From: Novosphingobium sp. 9
Lineage (GTDB): Bacteria > Pseudomonadota > Alphaproteobacteria > Sphingomonadales > Sphingomonadaceae
DNA length: 64,000 bases
Direction: 5' to 3'
Assembly (NCBI RefSeq): GCF_025340265.1
Contig: NZ_CP022707.1
Span: 2,480,501-2,544,500, forward strand
This document shows positions 1 to 9,393 of this stretch, piece by piece. Under the pieces are notes generated by a model. It was not told where the DNA came from. It saw nothing but the letters and a program-made list of their open reading frames with translations, and searched no databases. Position numbers and translations under genes: made by a program. Position 1 is the stretch's first letter, and each line of letters opens with the position of its first letter.

Positions 1-886
1 CGCTGTCCGCCTTGGAACGGCCGAAGTCGAAATGCGTGCAGCCTCGCGCGCGGGCATGGTTCATCAGCGCATAGTACATCCGGTCATTTGCCCGCAGCGC
101 GCGAGCGCCATGCGTGCCGCCGCCCCAGTACGGCATGACGGCGCCGCCATGGTACACGCTCAGCACGCCTGCCACCGGCGCGCCCTGATACCACACCGTC
201 AGGATATCGGCATCCTCGCCGAAGCCATCGAGCACGCTGTCTAGCAGCCTGCGCGGGAACACCGGCGTGCCGAGATTGCGGTAGCTCTCCGCAAAGACGC
301 GGTAGTGCGCCGCGCGATCCCGTTCCGATCTGCCGACTTCCACCGCCAGATCGTTGCCCAGCGCCTTGCGCACTTCGGCACGCTGCTTGCGCGGGATCGC
401 CTTGAGTTGCGCCTCGTCATCCGCTTCGAGCACGCGCGCGAAATTGCCGTGGGCACCGTGCTTGAAAGACCAGCCCTCGCCGCCCTCTTCCGGCAGACTT
501 CCACCGCGCAGTTCGATCGTGGGGCACTTGTAGCGTCCGGCCAGACGCTGCGCCTCGGCAAACATCAGCGCGGGATCGGCGAGCCCATCAATGGCGAGAA
601 GTCCCCCGCCGACCGCAAAGCCGCTGGAGGCGAGTACATTGCCGAAGATGGGCGAGCGGATGGCGTTGAGCGGCAATAGGGCGACAATCTCGCCCTGACG
701 CTCCTGCACCAGCGCATCGGCACGATTGCCGGTCGCCTGTGCCACCGAAACGAACCATGCGGGACGATGGAAGGGCGTGCTGTGCGGATGCGCCAGCACG
801 AAGCGGTCTATCCGCGCGCGCTCAGCCGCATCGCCAAGGTCGGCAAGGCGCACAACCGTTCCGCTGGATGGAAACGACGCGTTCAT
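1..886 (-). CDS. FemAB family XrtA/PEP-CTERM-associated protein (partial)
   Basis: Reading the minus strand from the ATG at 886 gives an open frame of 295 codons that runs off the window, so the C-terminus is missing. The protein begins MNASFPSSGTVVRLADLGD and contains a GNAT/FemAB-like core, including KAIPRKQRAEVRKALGNDL and a later VWYQGAPVAGVLSVYHGG segment. It resembles the FemAB-like proteins that accompany exosortase A loci (TIGR03019 type), which are expected to transfer an aminoacyl or acyl group onto a cell-envelope acceptor; the real substrate is unknown. Its ATG overlaps the stop of the upstream deacetylase (ATGA), so the two are translationally coupled and it belongs to the left-pointing exopolysaccharide operon. 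Family assignment is good; the reaction is inferred. Confidence 0.85.
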   Translation of the reverse strand, partial: MNASFPSSGTVVRLADLGDAAERARIDRFVLAHPHSTPFHRPAWFVSVAQATGNRADALVQERQGEIVALLPLNAIRSPIFGNVLASSGFAVGGGLLAIDGLADPALMFAEAQRLAGRYKCPTIELRGGSLPEEGGEGWSFKHGAHGNFARVLEADDEAQLKAIPRKQRAEVRKALGNDLAVEVGRSERDRAAHYRVFAESYRNLGTPVFPRRLLDSVLDGFGEDADILTVWYQGAPVAGVLSVYHGGAVMPYWGGGTHGARALRANDRMYYALMNHARARGCTHFDFGRSKADS

Positions 887-1773
887 GCCGCCTGCGCGAA
901 GACAGAGGCCCGCTGCCGTTCGCGTTCGGCAAGTTCGTCCATCCGCCCCCAGGCGAAGTCCTTCAGCAGACGGCGCAACTTGCCCGCCATCGCGTCGAGA
1001 TTGGTGTAATGGCGCAGCTTGGACCGCAGAGGCGCTTCGGCCACGCGCGGCTGGCCGGGATCGACTTCCCACGGGTGGAAATAGAACACCGCCGGGCGCA
1101 CGCCATCAGCGGCATTCCCCGCATTGACCTGCCGGATCGCCCAGCGCGAAAAACCATAGGGCAGCACGCGAAAGAAACCGCCGCCGCCTGCCGCCAGTCG
1201 CCGCTGCCCCAGCAACGCAGTGGTGACCGGGATCTCGACCAGATCGCTGCCCGTGATCGGCTGGAATGCAAAGCGCGGCGCCTCGCGCCAGCCATAGTGA
1301 TCGTGCACCACCGGCGCGACGCTGGAGCTATAGGCATAGCCCTGCTCGGCCAGAACCTCGAACGCCCAGGGCGTGCGTGCGTCGATGGAGAAGCTCGGCG
1401 CGCGATAGCCGCGCACCGCCATGCCGGAGCTATCCTCCAGCACCTTGCGCGCCCGCTCGATATCGCTTGCGAAAGCTTCGGCGCCAAGACGGAACACGCG
1501 GTCGTGCGACCAGCCGTGGCTGGCGATCTCGTGCCCCTGTTCGGCGATCCGCCGCATCATCTGCGGATGGCGCTGCGCCACCCAGCCCAGCGTGAAGAAC
1601 GTGCCCTTCACGCCCGCCTCGTCGAACAGCGCCAGCACCGCATCGCAATTGCGCTCGACACGATCTTCCAGCGACGGCCAGTTGTCCTTGTCGATCACCT
1701 TCTCGAAGGCGCCGACCTGAAACCAGTCCTCGACGTCGACCGAAAGCCCGTTCACCGGCCGGTTCGGCTGCAT
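883..1773 (-). CDS. XrtA-associated polysaccharide deacetylase (DUF3473 type)
   Basis: A 296-residue protein from the ATG at 1773, with a GAGGGAG ribosome site upstream; an in-frame extension to 1842 exists but has no family support. The NodB-type carbohydrate esterase fold is clear: SVDVEDWFQ near residue 10 carries the metal aspartate, TFFTLGWVAQRHPQMM and HEIASHGWSHD carry the metal histidines, and YRAPSFSI is the third motif. Family members remove N- or O-acetyl groups from polysaccharide, here presumably the polymer exported by the neighbouring genes. The C-terminal part with FYFHPWEVDPGQPR matches the extension typical of exosortase-associated deacetylases. It lies between the AAA ATPase and femAB genes in one operon. 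Confidence 0.9.
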   Translation of the reverse strand: MQPNRPVNGLSVDVEDWFQVGAFEKVIDKDNWPSLEDRVERNCDAVLALFDEAGVKGTFFTLGWVAQRHPQMMRRIAEQGHEIASHGWSHDRVFRLGAEAFASDIERARKVLEDSSGMAVRGYRAPSFSIDARTPWAFEVLAEQGYAYSSSVAPVVHDHYGWREAPRFAFQPITGSDLVEIPVTTALLGQRRLAAGGGGFFRVLPYGFSRWAIRQVNAGNAADGVRPAVFYFHPWEVDPGQPRVAEAPLRSKLRHYTNLDAMAGKLRRLLKDFAWGRMDELAERERQRASVFAQAA

Positions 1774-1802
1774 GGCTGCAAACTCCCTCGAAAGCCTAAC
1801 GG

Positions 1803-3029
1803 TCAGGCGGCGACCCGCTGGCCTTCGCTGCCTTCGAACCATTCGATCAGCATGGTGAGCATGTGGCGCATGGTGCGTTCCTGCTCGGCAAGGCGTGCTT
1901 CCAGCTTCTCGGTGTGTACCTTGGCTGCCGCCAACTGGGCTTCAAGCGCGGCCACGGCCTGCGCATTGCCTGCCGCTGCGTCGGCCTCGCGCTGCTGCGC
2001 GGCGGAGGCGAGATCGGCCACCGCGTGATGCAGTTCCTCGATCTGCGAATCGCGCTGCGCCAAGGCGTTCTCGATCAACGCAATCGCCGCAGCCTGATCG
2101 AGGCCCTGTATGACGGGCGCGGCCTGATACGGGGCGGGTGCAGCTTCCGGCATCGCGGCCAGAGGGGCCGCCAGCGGCGCGACTTGCTCTGCCACCGGCG
2201 TCACCAGCGAGCGGGTGCCATCGGCATCGAGTTCGGCCATGACCTGATCGAGCATCGTCGTCTCGATCCGGTTGCGACGCTCGACCGCACCCAGCAGCAA
2301 CAGGCGGTTGACCACCTGATTGATCCGGCGCGGGATGCCCCCGGTCGCCTCGTGCAGCGCGGGATAGATATCCGGGTCGATGTCCGGGTTGCCCTGCCAG
2401 CCGACGCGCGAAAGACGGTGTTCGATATAGCCGCGCACTTCGCCGGGCTGCATCGCGCCCAGATGATGCGTGGCGATCACGCGCTGGCGAAGCTGCTCCA
2501 GATGCGGGCTTTCCAGCAGGGTGTGGCGGAACTCGGGCTGGCCCAGCAGCAGCGTCTGCAGCAGCGGGTGTGAGCCGAGCTGGAAGTTCGAGAGCATGCG
2601 CAGCTCCTCGATCGCCGTGACCGAGAGGTTCTGCGCTTCGTCCACGATCAGCAGGCAGCGACGGCCCGCGCGGGCCTCTGCATGGAGGAAGGCCTCCACC
2701 GCGCCCAGCGCCGAAGCCTTGTCATGCCCTGCCACCCGCAGCCCGAAGGCCTGCGCGGCGACATGGACGATCTCTTCGCCGTCCAGTGCGCTGGTGACGA
2801 TGTGCCCCACCGTCAGCCGCGCCGGATCGATGGTGTCCATCAGATAGGCGACGAGCGTGGACTTGCCCGCGCCGACCTCGCCGGTGATGACCACGAAACC
2901 TTCGCCTTGCGCAAGACCGTAGCCGAGATAGGACAGCGCCTTGCGGTGCGTCTGGCTCTCGAAGAAGAAGGCAGGATCAGGCGTCAGCTGGAAGGGCCGG
3001 CCATTGAGCCTGTAGAAGTCATCGAACAT
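1803..3029 (-). CDS. XrtA/PEP-CTERM-associated AAA ATPase
   Basis: A 408-residue protein; the ATG at 3029 is preceded by GAGGAGG, which decides the start. The N-terminus MFDDFYRLNGRPFQLTPDP is that of the ExeA/GspA-like ATPases found in exosortase A loci (TIGR03015). Walker A is GEVGAGKST at residues 50-58 and Walker B is LLIVDE at 126-131. After the roughly 270-residue ATPase core there is a proline/alanine-rich linker and a C-terminal heptad-rich stretch (about 330-395) predicted to form a coiled coil. Such ATPases probably energise or regulate assembly of the export or sorting machinery at the inner membrane; no biochemical function is established. It lies between the beta-barrel gene and the deacetylase gene. 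Confidence 0.88.
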   Translation of the reverse strand: MFDDFYRLNGRPFQLTPDPAFFFESQTHRKALSYLGYGLAQGEGFVVITGEVGAGKSTLVAYLMDTIDPARLTVGHIVTSALDGEEIVHVAAQAFGLRVAGHDKASALGAVEAFLHAEARAGRRCLLIVDEAQNLSVTAIEELRMLSNFQLGSHPLLQTLLLGQPEFRHTLLESPHLEQLRQRVIATHHLGAMQPGEVRGYIEHRLSRVGWQGNPDIDPDIYPALHEATGGIPRRINQVVNRLLLLGAVERRNRIETTMLDQVMAELDADGTRSLVTPVAEQVAPLAAPLAAMPEAAPAPYQAAPVIQGLDQAAAIALIENALAQRDSQIEELHHAVADLASAAQQREADAAAGNAQAVAALEAQLAAAKVHTEKLEARLAEQERTMRHMLTMLIEWFEGSEGQRVAA

Positions 3030-3049
3030 ACGTCGTCCCTCCTCGGGCC

Positions 3050-4786
3050 TTAGAAACTGTAGCGCACGCCCACCAGGGCGGACGCGGACCAGATATCGTC
3101 GATGGAGGGATCCTTGCGGGTGATCCCGTCCAGTGAAAGCGCTGCCGTGGCGCGCAGGCGCTCGGTCAGCAGGCGGTAGTAGGCGGCGGTGATGCCGTAG
3201 CCGGTCGAGTCCGAATCGATCGCGTCCGTGCTCGTCAGCCAGTTGACATAGGCCGTGGCAGACCAGCCCGCATTCGTGCCGAGTTGGCCATTCACATAGG
3301 CGTTGATCCACGTATTCTCGTCGATCACGCCATCCGCCGACGCCAGAATCGTGCCCTGAGCAGCGATGTAGTTGCGGCGATCATACCCTGCCGCGAGCCC
3401 CGCGCCCAGCCTGCCGAAGCGCCAGCCGTAGCTTGCCATGATACCACGATCGCGGAACGTGGAAGAGCGCACCGATCCCAGCACCCCGGAAAGGCAGGTG
3501 CCGCCGTCGACCGAGGACACGCAGCCTTGCAATTCGCCCGTAACCGGATCGCGAATGACGGTGAAATCATCCGGCAGGCTGTCCAGCGTGCGATCAAGCT
3601 GGCCACCGAACCCGGCGACGTTGTCGTAGACCGAGATGTTCAGCGAACTGCGATCATTGGGCGCATAGGCGAACATCCCACCGAAGCTGGTGCTGCCATA
3701 GCGACGCCCGATATGCGCGCTGGCGGAGGTCCGCGGACTGGGCCGCCACATCACGCCGACATCCCAGGTCAGGCCGGTCACATCGTAGGACAGCACGCGC
3801 GGGCTGGACTTGTCGGTAACGTAGCGTCCGTGGCTGTCGATTTCGGGATTGCCGTTAGCGTCGTAGACGGCATCGCGGTTGCCCATCGTCACGTCTTCGT
3901 AGCCGAGCGAACCGGTCATCTGCACCGTGCGGCTGACCGGGACGGTCACGATGCCGCGCACCTGGATATCACGCACACGCTGGTCGAGGTTGGAGATGTT
4001 CTCCTGGTAGAACGTGCCGCCGACACCCAGCCCGACAGGCGCAATGGTGCCCGGTGCAAAGCCCGCCTCCAGATCGGCCATCTGCGTCCGGCTCTTGTCG
4101 AACACATCGACCAGAGGGCTGTCCGCGCTGGCGCGATAGGCATTGCTCTGCCCGACCTTGGTATAGCCGATGCGATAGTTGGCGGAGAGATCGAGATCGC
4201 CGATCCGCGAGGTATAGGAAGGCCCCGCATAGACCGAATAGATATCGGTATTGCCAAGGCTGTCGGCGATACCGCTGGAAATTGCGGTGCCGCCCGTCAC
4301 GCTCGCACGGGTGGCGAGACCGCCCGCCTCCAGCGTCAGTCCGCGGGCCAGCGTGGTGTATCCACGCACAAGGCCGCTCACCGCATCACCATCGGAGGCG
4401 TTCTTGCTCCAGCCGAAGTGGTGCTCGTACCGCACCGACGCCGCCAGACCGTTTCTGCGACCCGTGATGCTGGCATCGGCACCGACAGCGGCCTGCGTAT
4501 AGGTCAGCACGTCATCGACGGGTGCGAACTGTGCGTTCACGATCTGGTCGATCTCAATGTAGGGCGTGATCTGGACCTTGCGTCCCTTGTCATCCGCCGC
4601 ACGGGCCGCGCGCTTTTCGCTGCGTGTCGCGCCCACGTCCGCCGGCTCGCCACCCGGCCCGGACGATGTGCCGACCGAATCGTAGCCCATTGTCTGCGCA
4701 CCGGCAGCCTGCGGCAAAGCAAGCGCCGCCACGCCTGCCAGCGCGAGCATCTTCGCCGTATATGTCCCCCCGTTCGCGCGCATCAT
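3050..4786 (-). CDS. TIGR03016-like PEP-CTERM-associated outer membrane beta-barrel protein
   Basis: A 578-residue protein starting at the ATG at 4786, which overlaps the stop of the tyrosine kinase gene (ATGA); a second ATG follows directly. It has a signal peptide (hydrophobic KMLALAGVAALALPQAAGAQ) followed by a long run of alternating polar/hydrophobic strands and ends in ALVGVRYSF, with the terminal Phe typical of outer membrane barrels. It resembles the TIGR03016 proteins regularly present in XrtA loci, which are candidates for the polysaccharide exit channel. The frame stays open upstream to 5893, but that part is out of frame with, and overlaps, the kinase gene and is not coding. Confidence 0.85.
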   Translation of the reverse strand: MMRANGGTYTAKMLALAGVAALALPQAAGAQTMGYDSVGTSSGPGGEPADVGATRSEKRAARAADDKGRKVQITPYIEIDQIVNAQFAPVDDVLTYTQAAVGADASITGRRNGLAASVRYEHHFGWSKNASDGDAVSGLVRGYTTLARGLTLEAGGLATRASVTGGTAISSGIADSLGNTDIYSVYAGPSYTSRIGDLDLSANYRIGYTKVGQSNAYRASADSPLVDVFDKSRTQMADLEAGFAPGTIAPVGLGVGGTFYQENISNLDQRVRDIQVRGIVTVPVSRTVQMTGSLGYEDVTMGNRDAVYDANGNPEIDSHGRYVTDKSSPRVLSYDVTGLTWDVGVMWRPSPRTSASAHIGRRYGSTSFGGMFAYAPNDRSSLNISVYDNVAGFGGQLDRTLDSLPDDFTVIRDPVTGELQGCVSSVDGGTCLSGVLGSVRSSTFRDRGIMASYGWRFGRLGAGLAAGYDRRNYIAAQGTILASADGVIDENTWINAYVNGQLGTNAGWSATAYVNWLTSTDAIDSDSTGYGITAAYYRLLTERLRATAALSLDGITRKDPSIDDIWSASALVGVRYSF

Positions 4787-5805
4787 CCGGTGTACCCGTA
4801 ATAGGTGCCGAACTTGCGCCCGCTGGGGCTGAACTGCGCGGCGTTGAGCAGCAACTGGATGTTCGGGCAGGCCGACAGCAGCGAGATCGCGTCTTCCAAC
4901 GCGCCCTGCCCCGTGCTGTCGGCGCGCACGACGATCATCGTCTGGCCGACATACTTCGCCAGTTCCGGCGCGGTCGAGGCGGCGAGAACGGGCGAGGAAT
5001 CGAAGATCACGATGCGGTGCGGCGCATGCTCGGTCAGCCGGTCCAGCACGCGTGCCGTGCGCGAGGAGGAGATATATTCGCTGTCGTGGCTGCTGGCGTC
5101 GCCTGCGGGCAGCACCCAGAGCCCCGGAATATCGGTGCCCAGCACGAAGTCGGCAACGTCCGCATCCTCGTTCATCACCGCGTCCATCAGGCCGGGACCA
5201 CCGGGCAGACCCAGCGCCGAGAGGATCGAGGGCTTGGCGAAATCGGCATCGACCAGCAGCACTTCGCTCTCGGTTTCCGCGGCGATCGACAGCGCGAGGT
5301 TGAGCGAGCAGTAGGTCTTGCCCTCGCCCGGATGCGGCGAGCAGACCAGCACGCGCTGCGCCGCGCCGCCTGCCTTCTGGCGGCGCAGATCGGCGGCGTG
5401 GACAAGCAACTGGCGCTTGACGATGCGGAACTCCTCCAGAAGCGCAGTCACGGCGCCTTCCGGTACGATCAGCCCCTGTTCGCGAAGTTTCTCGCGGTCG
5501 ACCGGATGGCGCACTTCCGAGAAATGCGGCGGAGTATTGAAGGCAATTCCCGCATCCTCCGCGACCGGCGAAATCTCGCCTAGAGCGGGAGCGGGAGCGG
5601 GAGTGGCTTCGACCGGCGTCGCCTGAACGGGCTCCGCCACAGGTTCTGCGGGCACCTTGGCAACAGGCGCAGGCGGCACCGCGACCGGGCGCGTCAGATA
5701 GCTGTTGAGGTCGAAATGACCGGCCACCCGCTCGATCAGCGATTCGCCTTCGGCCTTGGGCCCTTCGTGGTCTTCGGACATCGGGATCCTGCTGTGCTCG
5801 TTCAT
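4783..5805 (-). CDS. XrtA-associated tyrosine autokinase (CpsD/BY-kinase)
   Basis: A 340-residue P-loop ATPase of the bacterial tyrosine kinase family. Walker A is SPHPGEGKT at residues 156-164, Walker A' is LLVDAD at 183-188, and IVIFDSSP follows as Walker B. The protein ends in YYGYTG, a short tyrosine cluster of the kind that is autophosphorylated. The first 110 residues are Pro/Ala/Val-rich and probably disordered. The start at 5805 lies just after the stop of the chain-length gene at 5814; a longer frame reaching 5865 would overlap that gene. It acts with the chain-length determinant next door to control exopolysaccharide length and export at the inner membrane. Confidence 0.88.
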   Translation of the reverse strand: MNEHSRIPMSEDHEGPKAEGESLIERVAGHFDLNSYLTRPVAVPPAPVAKVPAEPVAEPVQATPVEATPAPAPALGEISPVAEDAGIAFNTPPHFSEVRHPVDREKLREQGLIVPEGAVTALLEEFRIVKRQLLVHAADLRRQKAGGAAQRVLVCSPHPGEGKTYCSLNLALSIAAETESEVLLVDADFAKPSILSALGLPGGPGLMDAVMNEDADVADFVLGTDIPGLWVLPAGDASSHDSEYISSSRTARVLDRLTEHAPHRIVIFDSSPVLAASTAPELAKYVGQTMIVVRADSTGQGALEDAISLLSACPNIQLLLNAAQFSPSGRKFGTYYGYTG

Positions 5806-5813
5806 CGCTTCGC

Positions 5814-7337
5814 TCACGCCACCATGCCGCGCTGGATGAATTCCACCGCCAGCAGCACGAAGCACAGTCCGCCCAGTGCGACTGTCGCCCCATAGAAGTA
5901 CTTCAAACGACGGTTGCGCTGCAAACGTGCCGTTTCGGTGAGATTACGCGAGATCGCCCCCAGCACCGGCAGGCCCGTGGAACGCTCCAGCGCCGCCGTG
6001 GTCGAATAGACCGAACGCAGACGGCTGAGAATGAAGGCACCCGCGCAGCCACCGCCCAGCCCCGCGATCAGCACGCCGATAAGCAGGATCGGACGATTGG
6101 GCGCAACCGGCGTGCGCGGCGTCGTCGGCGGATCGACCACCTCGAACTTCACGGCTTCGCGCTCGGTCTTCACCTCACCGCGCAGACGCAGTTCCTCGCG
6201 ATCCTGCAGCAGCTTGTCGTACTGGTCGCGAAGGACGTCATAGTCACGGCTGATGCGCTGTGCCTCGGAGGCGAGTTCCGGGTCCTGGATCGACGAGGCC
6301 TGAAGCTGCGCCACTTCGGACTGCACACCGGCACGGCGCGAGATCAGCGCTTGCACGGTCGCCTCGCGGTCTGCGCGCATCGATTCGAGCGAGGCATAGG
6401 CCGGGTTGGGCACACCACCGCCGCCCGATGCCTTTTCGGCAGCCGCAGGCCCGCGCAGGGCCGCGATCTGGTTCTTCGCCGCGATCACGTCAGGGTGGCT
6501 GTCGGTCAGCCCGCGCGCCTTCATCGAGGACAGGTTCGCCTCCGCCTGCGCCAGCGCGCCGGACGCACTGCCCACGCTGCCGCCCGGAAGCGTGCGCGGC
6601 GTGCTGGCAAGCTGGCCGGTGATGGCCGCCAGCGCGCTCTGTGCAGCCGTCAGATCGGCGTCGATATCGCGCTGGTTCGAGCGGGCGTTTTCGAGGTTCT
6701 GCACGACGGCGGCGCCGCCTTGTACCATCTCGGGATGCGCGGCCTCGAACGCGGTACGCTTCGATTCCGCAGCTTCCAGTTCCTTTTCGCGCTGATCCAG
6801 CTGGCGGTTCACGAACTCCAGCGTCTCGACCATGTCACCGCGATTGCCCGCGAGGTTCTCTTCGCGGAAAATGTCGATCATCTTCTGCGCGATGTCCTGC
6901 GCCAGCTGCGCGTTCTCGGCATCCGAATACGAGCTGTAGCTGGCCGTCGCGGTGATCTGGAACAGGTTGTCCTGCTGCGCCACGACCGAGACGTTGTTGG
7001 CGAGCGTCAGCACCGCCGATTCCATCTGCTTGGGGCTGGTGATCGTATCGCCAAGGCGCGTTGCACGCACCACTTTCTCAAGGTTCTTGGCGCTGGTCAG
7101 CGTCTGGCGGATGCGGTCGATATCGCGCTTCTTGTCGGCAACACCGATGCCCACCTGCTCGGCCAGTGCGTCATCCAGCTGGATGAAAATCCGCGCCTGC
7201 GACTGATAGCTGTTGGGCACCATCGCCACGGCCAGCCAGCCGAGCAGACAGATCGCCCAGGCCAGCGCCAGCGCAATCCAGCGCCGCGTCCACACGCTGT
7301 GCAATGCGCTGAGGATCTGTTCCTGAAGAGCGTTCAT
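5814..7337 (-). CDS. XrtA-associated polysaccharide chain-length determinant (Wzz/GumC type)
   Basis: A 507-residue inner-membrane protein with one transmembrane segment near the N-terminus (about 19-40, after HSVWTRRW) and another near residues 415-440, plus a further hydrophobic stretch at the C-terminus (GATVALGGLCFVLLAVEFI). The region between is long, helical and Gln/Glu/Ala-rich, as in Wzz/GumC periplasmic domains, with the family's proline-rich stretch (VVDPPTTPRTPVAPNRP) before the second membrane pass. It works with the separate tyrosine kinase gene downstream, which lies 8 bases past its stop. It sits second in the left-pointing operon after the export lipoprotein. Confidence 0.9.
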   Translation of the reverse strand: MNALQEQILSALHSVWTRRWIALALAWAICLLGWLAVAMVPNSYQSQARIFIQLDDALAEQVGIGVADKKRDIDRIRQTLTSAKNLEKVVRATRLGDTITSPKQMESAVLTLANNVSVVAQQDNLFQITATASYSSYSDAENAQLAQDIAQKMIDIFREENLAGNRGDMVETLEFVNRQLDQREKELEAAESKRTAFEAAHPEMVQGGAAVVQNLENARSNQRDIDADLTAAQSALAAITGQLASTPRTLPGGSVGSASGALAQAEANLSSMKARGLTDSHPDVIAAKNQIAALRGPAAAEKASGGGGVPNPAYASLESMRADREATVQALISRRAGVQSEVAQLQASSIQDPELASEAQRISRDYDVLRDQYDKLLQDREELRLRGEVKTEREAVKFEVVDPPTTPRTPVAPNRPILLIGVLIAGLGGGCAGAFILSRLRSVYSTTAALERSTGLPVLGAISRNLTETARLQRNRRLKYFYGATVALGGLCFVLLAVEFIQRGMVA

Positions 7338-7362
7338 CGCCTACCCCTGACCCGCGCCCAGC

Positions 7363-8007
7363 TCAGAACATGCTCTCGGGGATGATGATCACATCGCCCG
7401 GCTGAAGCATGACGTTGGCCTTGCTGTCACCCTTCTTGAGCAGATCGCTGAGGCGCAGCGCATATTCCTTCTGCTTGCCGCTGGTCTTGTCGAACCGGAT
7501 CAGCCGCGCGCGATTGCCCGCTGCGTATTCCGACAGGCCGCCCACCGCGATCATCGCGTCGAGCACGGTCATGTTCGCGCGGTAGGGAATGGAGGCGGGC
7601 TTTTCGGTAGCCCCGACAACGCGAATCTGCTGGCTGAACGTGCCCGAGAAGCTGTCCACGATCACCGAGACCAGCGGATCCTCGATATATTGCGACAGTT
7701 GCAGACGGATATCCTCGGCCAGCATCGCCGGAGTCTTGCCGACGGCAGGCATGTCGCTGATCAGCGGCGTGGTGATGCGGCCGTCAGGGCGAACCTGCAC
7801 TTTCGCGCTCAATTCGGGGTTGCGCCAGACGAAAATCGTCAGGTTGTCGAGCGGCCCGATGCGGTATTCCTCGCCCGGCCCTTCCTGCATCGCCACGAAG
7901 GAGGCAGGCGGAAGCTGCGGCGCCTTGGCCGTCGTCGCACACCCGGTCAGCGCCGTGCTGGCAAGCGCGCTGGCGGCAAGGATGGAGGCAAAACGGTTGC
8001 GCGGCAT
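7363..8007 (-). CDS. XrtA-associated polysaccharide export lipoprotein (Poly_export/SLBB)
   Basis: A 214-residue protein from the ATG at 8007. The N-terminus is a lipoprotein signal ending in the lipobox LTGC (Cys about residue 23). YRIGPLDNLTIFVWRNPELS and VQVRPDGRITTPLI are the Wza-type polysaccharide export domain, and the SLBB domain follows (IRVVGATEKPASIPYRANMT is its start). The C-terminus VMLQPGDVIIIPESMF is diagnostic for the family. It is expected to form the outer-membrane or periplasmic part of the export channel. It is the first gene of the left-pointing exopolysaccharide operon, and the 160 bases upstream hold the likely promoter. Confidence 0.92.
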   Translation of the reverse strand: MPRNRFASILAASALASTALTGCATTAKAPQLPPASFVAMQEGPGEEYRIGPLDNLTIFVWRNPELSAKVQVRPDGRITTPLISDMPAVGKTPAMLAEDIRLQLSQYIEDPLVSVIVDSFSGTFSQQIRVVGATEKPASIPYRANMTVLDAMIAVGGLSEYAAGNRARLIRFDKTSGKQKEYALRLSDLLKKGDSKANVMLQPGDVIIIPESMF

Positions 8008-8075
8008 GCAGGACTTCCCTCAGCGTCATCGTTAATCACAAGCGTCAGAAAGCCGCCCATGCGATGACAAGTTCC

Positions 8076-8090
8076 CCCTGAATATCAGGG
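8076..8090. promoter_or_regulatory. Short inverted repeat upstream of the exopolysaccharide operon
   Basis: CCCTGA and TCAGGG flank an ATA centre, 69 bases upstream of the first gene of the left-pointing operon. It lies in a comparatively AT-rich 160-base gap that must hold that operon's promoter, so it could be an operator or a leader hairpin. I see no convincing sigma-54 site here, although some XrtA loci are sigma-54 controlled. Confidence 0.35.
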
Positions 8091-8133
8091 AAAAGGGTGA
8101 ACATTGCGTTAGTCTTGAAGCGAGATTCGAGCA

Positions 8134-8154
8134 GCAGTCCCGAAACGGGACTGC
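8134..8154 (-). terminator. Hairpin after the XrtA decarboxylase gene
   Basis: GCAGTCCCG and CGGGACTGC form a perfect 9-bp stem closed by an AAA loop. It begins 14 bases past the decarboxylase stop on the minus strand. There is no T tract after it, so it may slow or partly terminate transcription, or protect the mRNA end, rather than act as a full intrinsic terminator. Confidence 0.5.
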
Positions 8155-8167
8155 GATCAGACACGGA

Positions 8168-9393
8168 TCAGACCAGCATCTCCACGGCAGCGCCCTGCCC
8201 CAGGAAAGCGGCAGGGCTGGCGCTTGCCCCATAGGCGCCAGCGCAGAAAACCACCGCCAGATCATCCACATCCGCGCGCGGAAAACCGCCCTTGTCGGCC
8301 AGCTTGTCCAAGGGCGTACACAGGCATCCGACGATGCTCGCCTCTTCCTCGACCTCGGCGCCGAAGCGTGTCGCGATCGCGCTGGGATAATTGCGCCGCA
8401 CCACCGTTCCGAAGTTGCCCGAGGCAGCTAACTGGTGATGGAGCCCCCCATCAGTGATGAGGAAAACTTCGCCGTGGCTGACCTTGCGATCGATGATTCG
8501 CGTCAGATAGACCCCGCCTCGCCCACCAGATGGCGGCCCAGTTCGATGCAGAACTGGGTATCGCGAAGCACATCGGGCAGCGCCGCGAAGGCCTCACCCA
8601 ACCGCTCGCCAACCAGCACCGTGTCGAGCGGCGCGTCGCCGGGGAAATAGGGAATGCCGAAACCGCCACCCAGATTGCAGTGCGGCAGGTCGACGCCTGC
8701 TTCTTCGACCAGCGCAGCGGCGAGCTCGAGCGTCTGCAACTGCGTGGCGGCAATCGCCTCGGCATCGAGCGCCTGACTGCCTGCAAAGATGTGAAAGCCA
8801 CGCCACTCGGCGCCACTATCGACGATCAGGCGCGCGAGTGCGGGCACCCGCTCGGCATCGATGCCGAAGGGCTTGGCGCCGCCGCCCATCTTCATGCCCG
8901 AACCCTTGAGATCGAACGATGGATTGACCCGGATCGCCAGACGCGGCGCGATGCCCAGCCGCTCACCGATCATCAGCGCACGACGCGCCTCAGCCTCCGA
9001 TTCGAGGTTCAGCGTCACGCCGGCGGAAATTGCCGCCTCCAGTTCCTCGTCGCGCTTGCCGGGACCGGCGAAGCTGACGCGGCGCAGATCGATCCCCGCT
9101 CCCGTGACGATGGAAAGCTCTCCGCCCGAGGCGATGTCGAACCCGTCGACCAGCCCGTCCATCATCGCCAGCAAGGGCGTGAAAGGGTTGGCCTTCACCG
9201 CATAATGCAGTGCCAGCCGCTCCGGCATGGCGGCACGTAGCTGCGCGATCCGGCTGCGGACGAGATCGGCGGAATAGAGGAACAGCGGCGTGCGCCCGGC
9301 CTCCCGAACCCAGTCGGTTACCGGGCGCCCGGCGACAGCCAGTACCCCATCGATCGCCTCATATCCCGCAGGGATCGGCCCCAGCGCCTTCAT
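8168..9393 (-). CDS. PLP-dependent decarboxylase, exosortase A system-associated (frameshifted in this sequence)
   Basis: An alanine racemase-fold decarboxylase related to diaminopimelate/ornithine decarboxylases (TIGR03099 type). LHYAVKANPFTPLL near residue 62 carries the PLP lysine, FDIASGGEL and the glycine-rich NLGGGFGIPYFPGD contact the cofactor, and FCAGAYGASASPAAFLG closes the protein. As given, the frame breaks after HLVGEAG: the C4 run at 8512-8515 (+ strand) needs one more C, after which the frame continues VYLTRIIDRKV to the stop at 8168. The repaired protein is 408 residues, the normal family length. It probably makes a polyamine-like or amino-acid-derived precursor. Its start overlaps the stop of the acyl-CoA ligase gene (ATGA). 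Confidence 0.85.

Noticed and set aside
739..2028. Long plus-strand open frame
   Set aside because: It is the reverse-strand shadow of the deacetylase, femAB and ATPase genes, as is common in GC-rich DNA.
3050..5893. A single 947-codon frame suggesting a fusion of the beta-barrel protein with upstream sequence
   Set aside because: The upstream half overlaps the tyrosine kinase gene out of frame and has no recognisable protein; the barrel gene starts at 4786 with a signal peptide.
8008..8075. Sigma-54 promoter before the exopolysaccharide operon
   Set aside because: I looked for the TGGCAC-N5-TTGC pattern on the minus strand and found no acceptable match.
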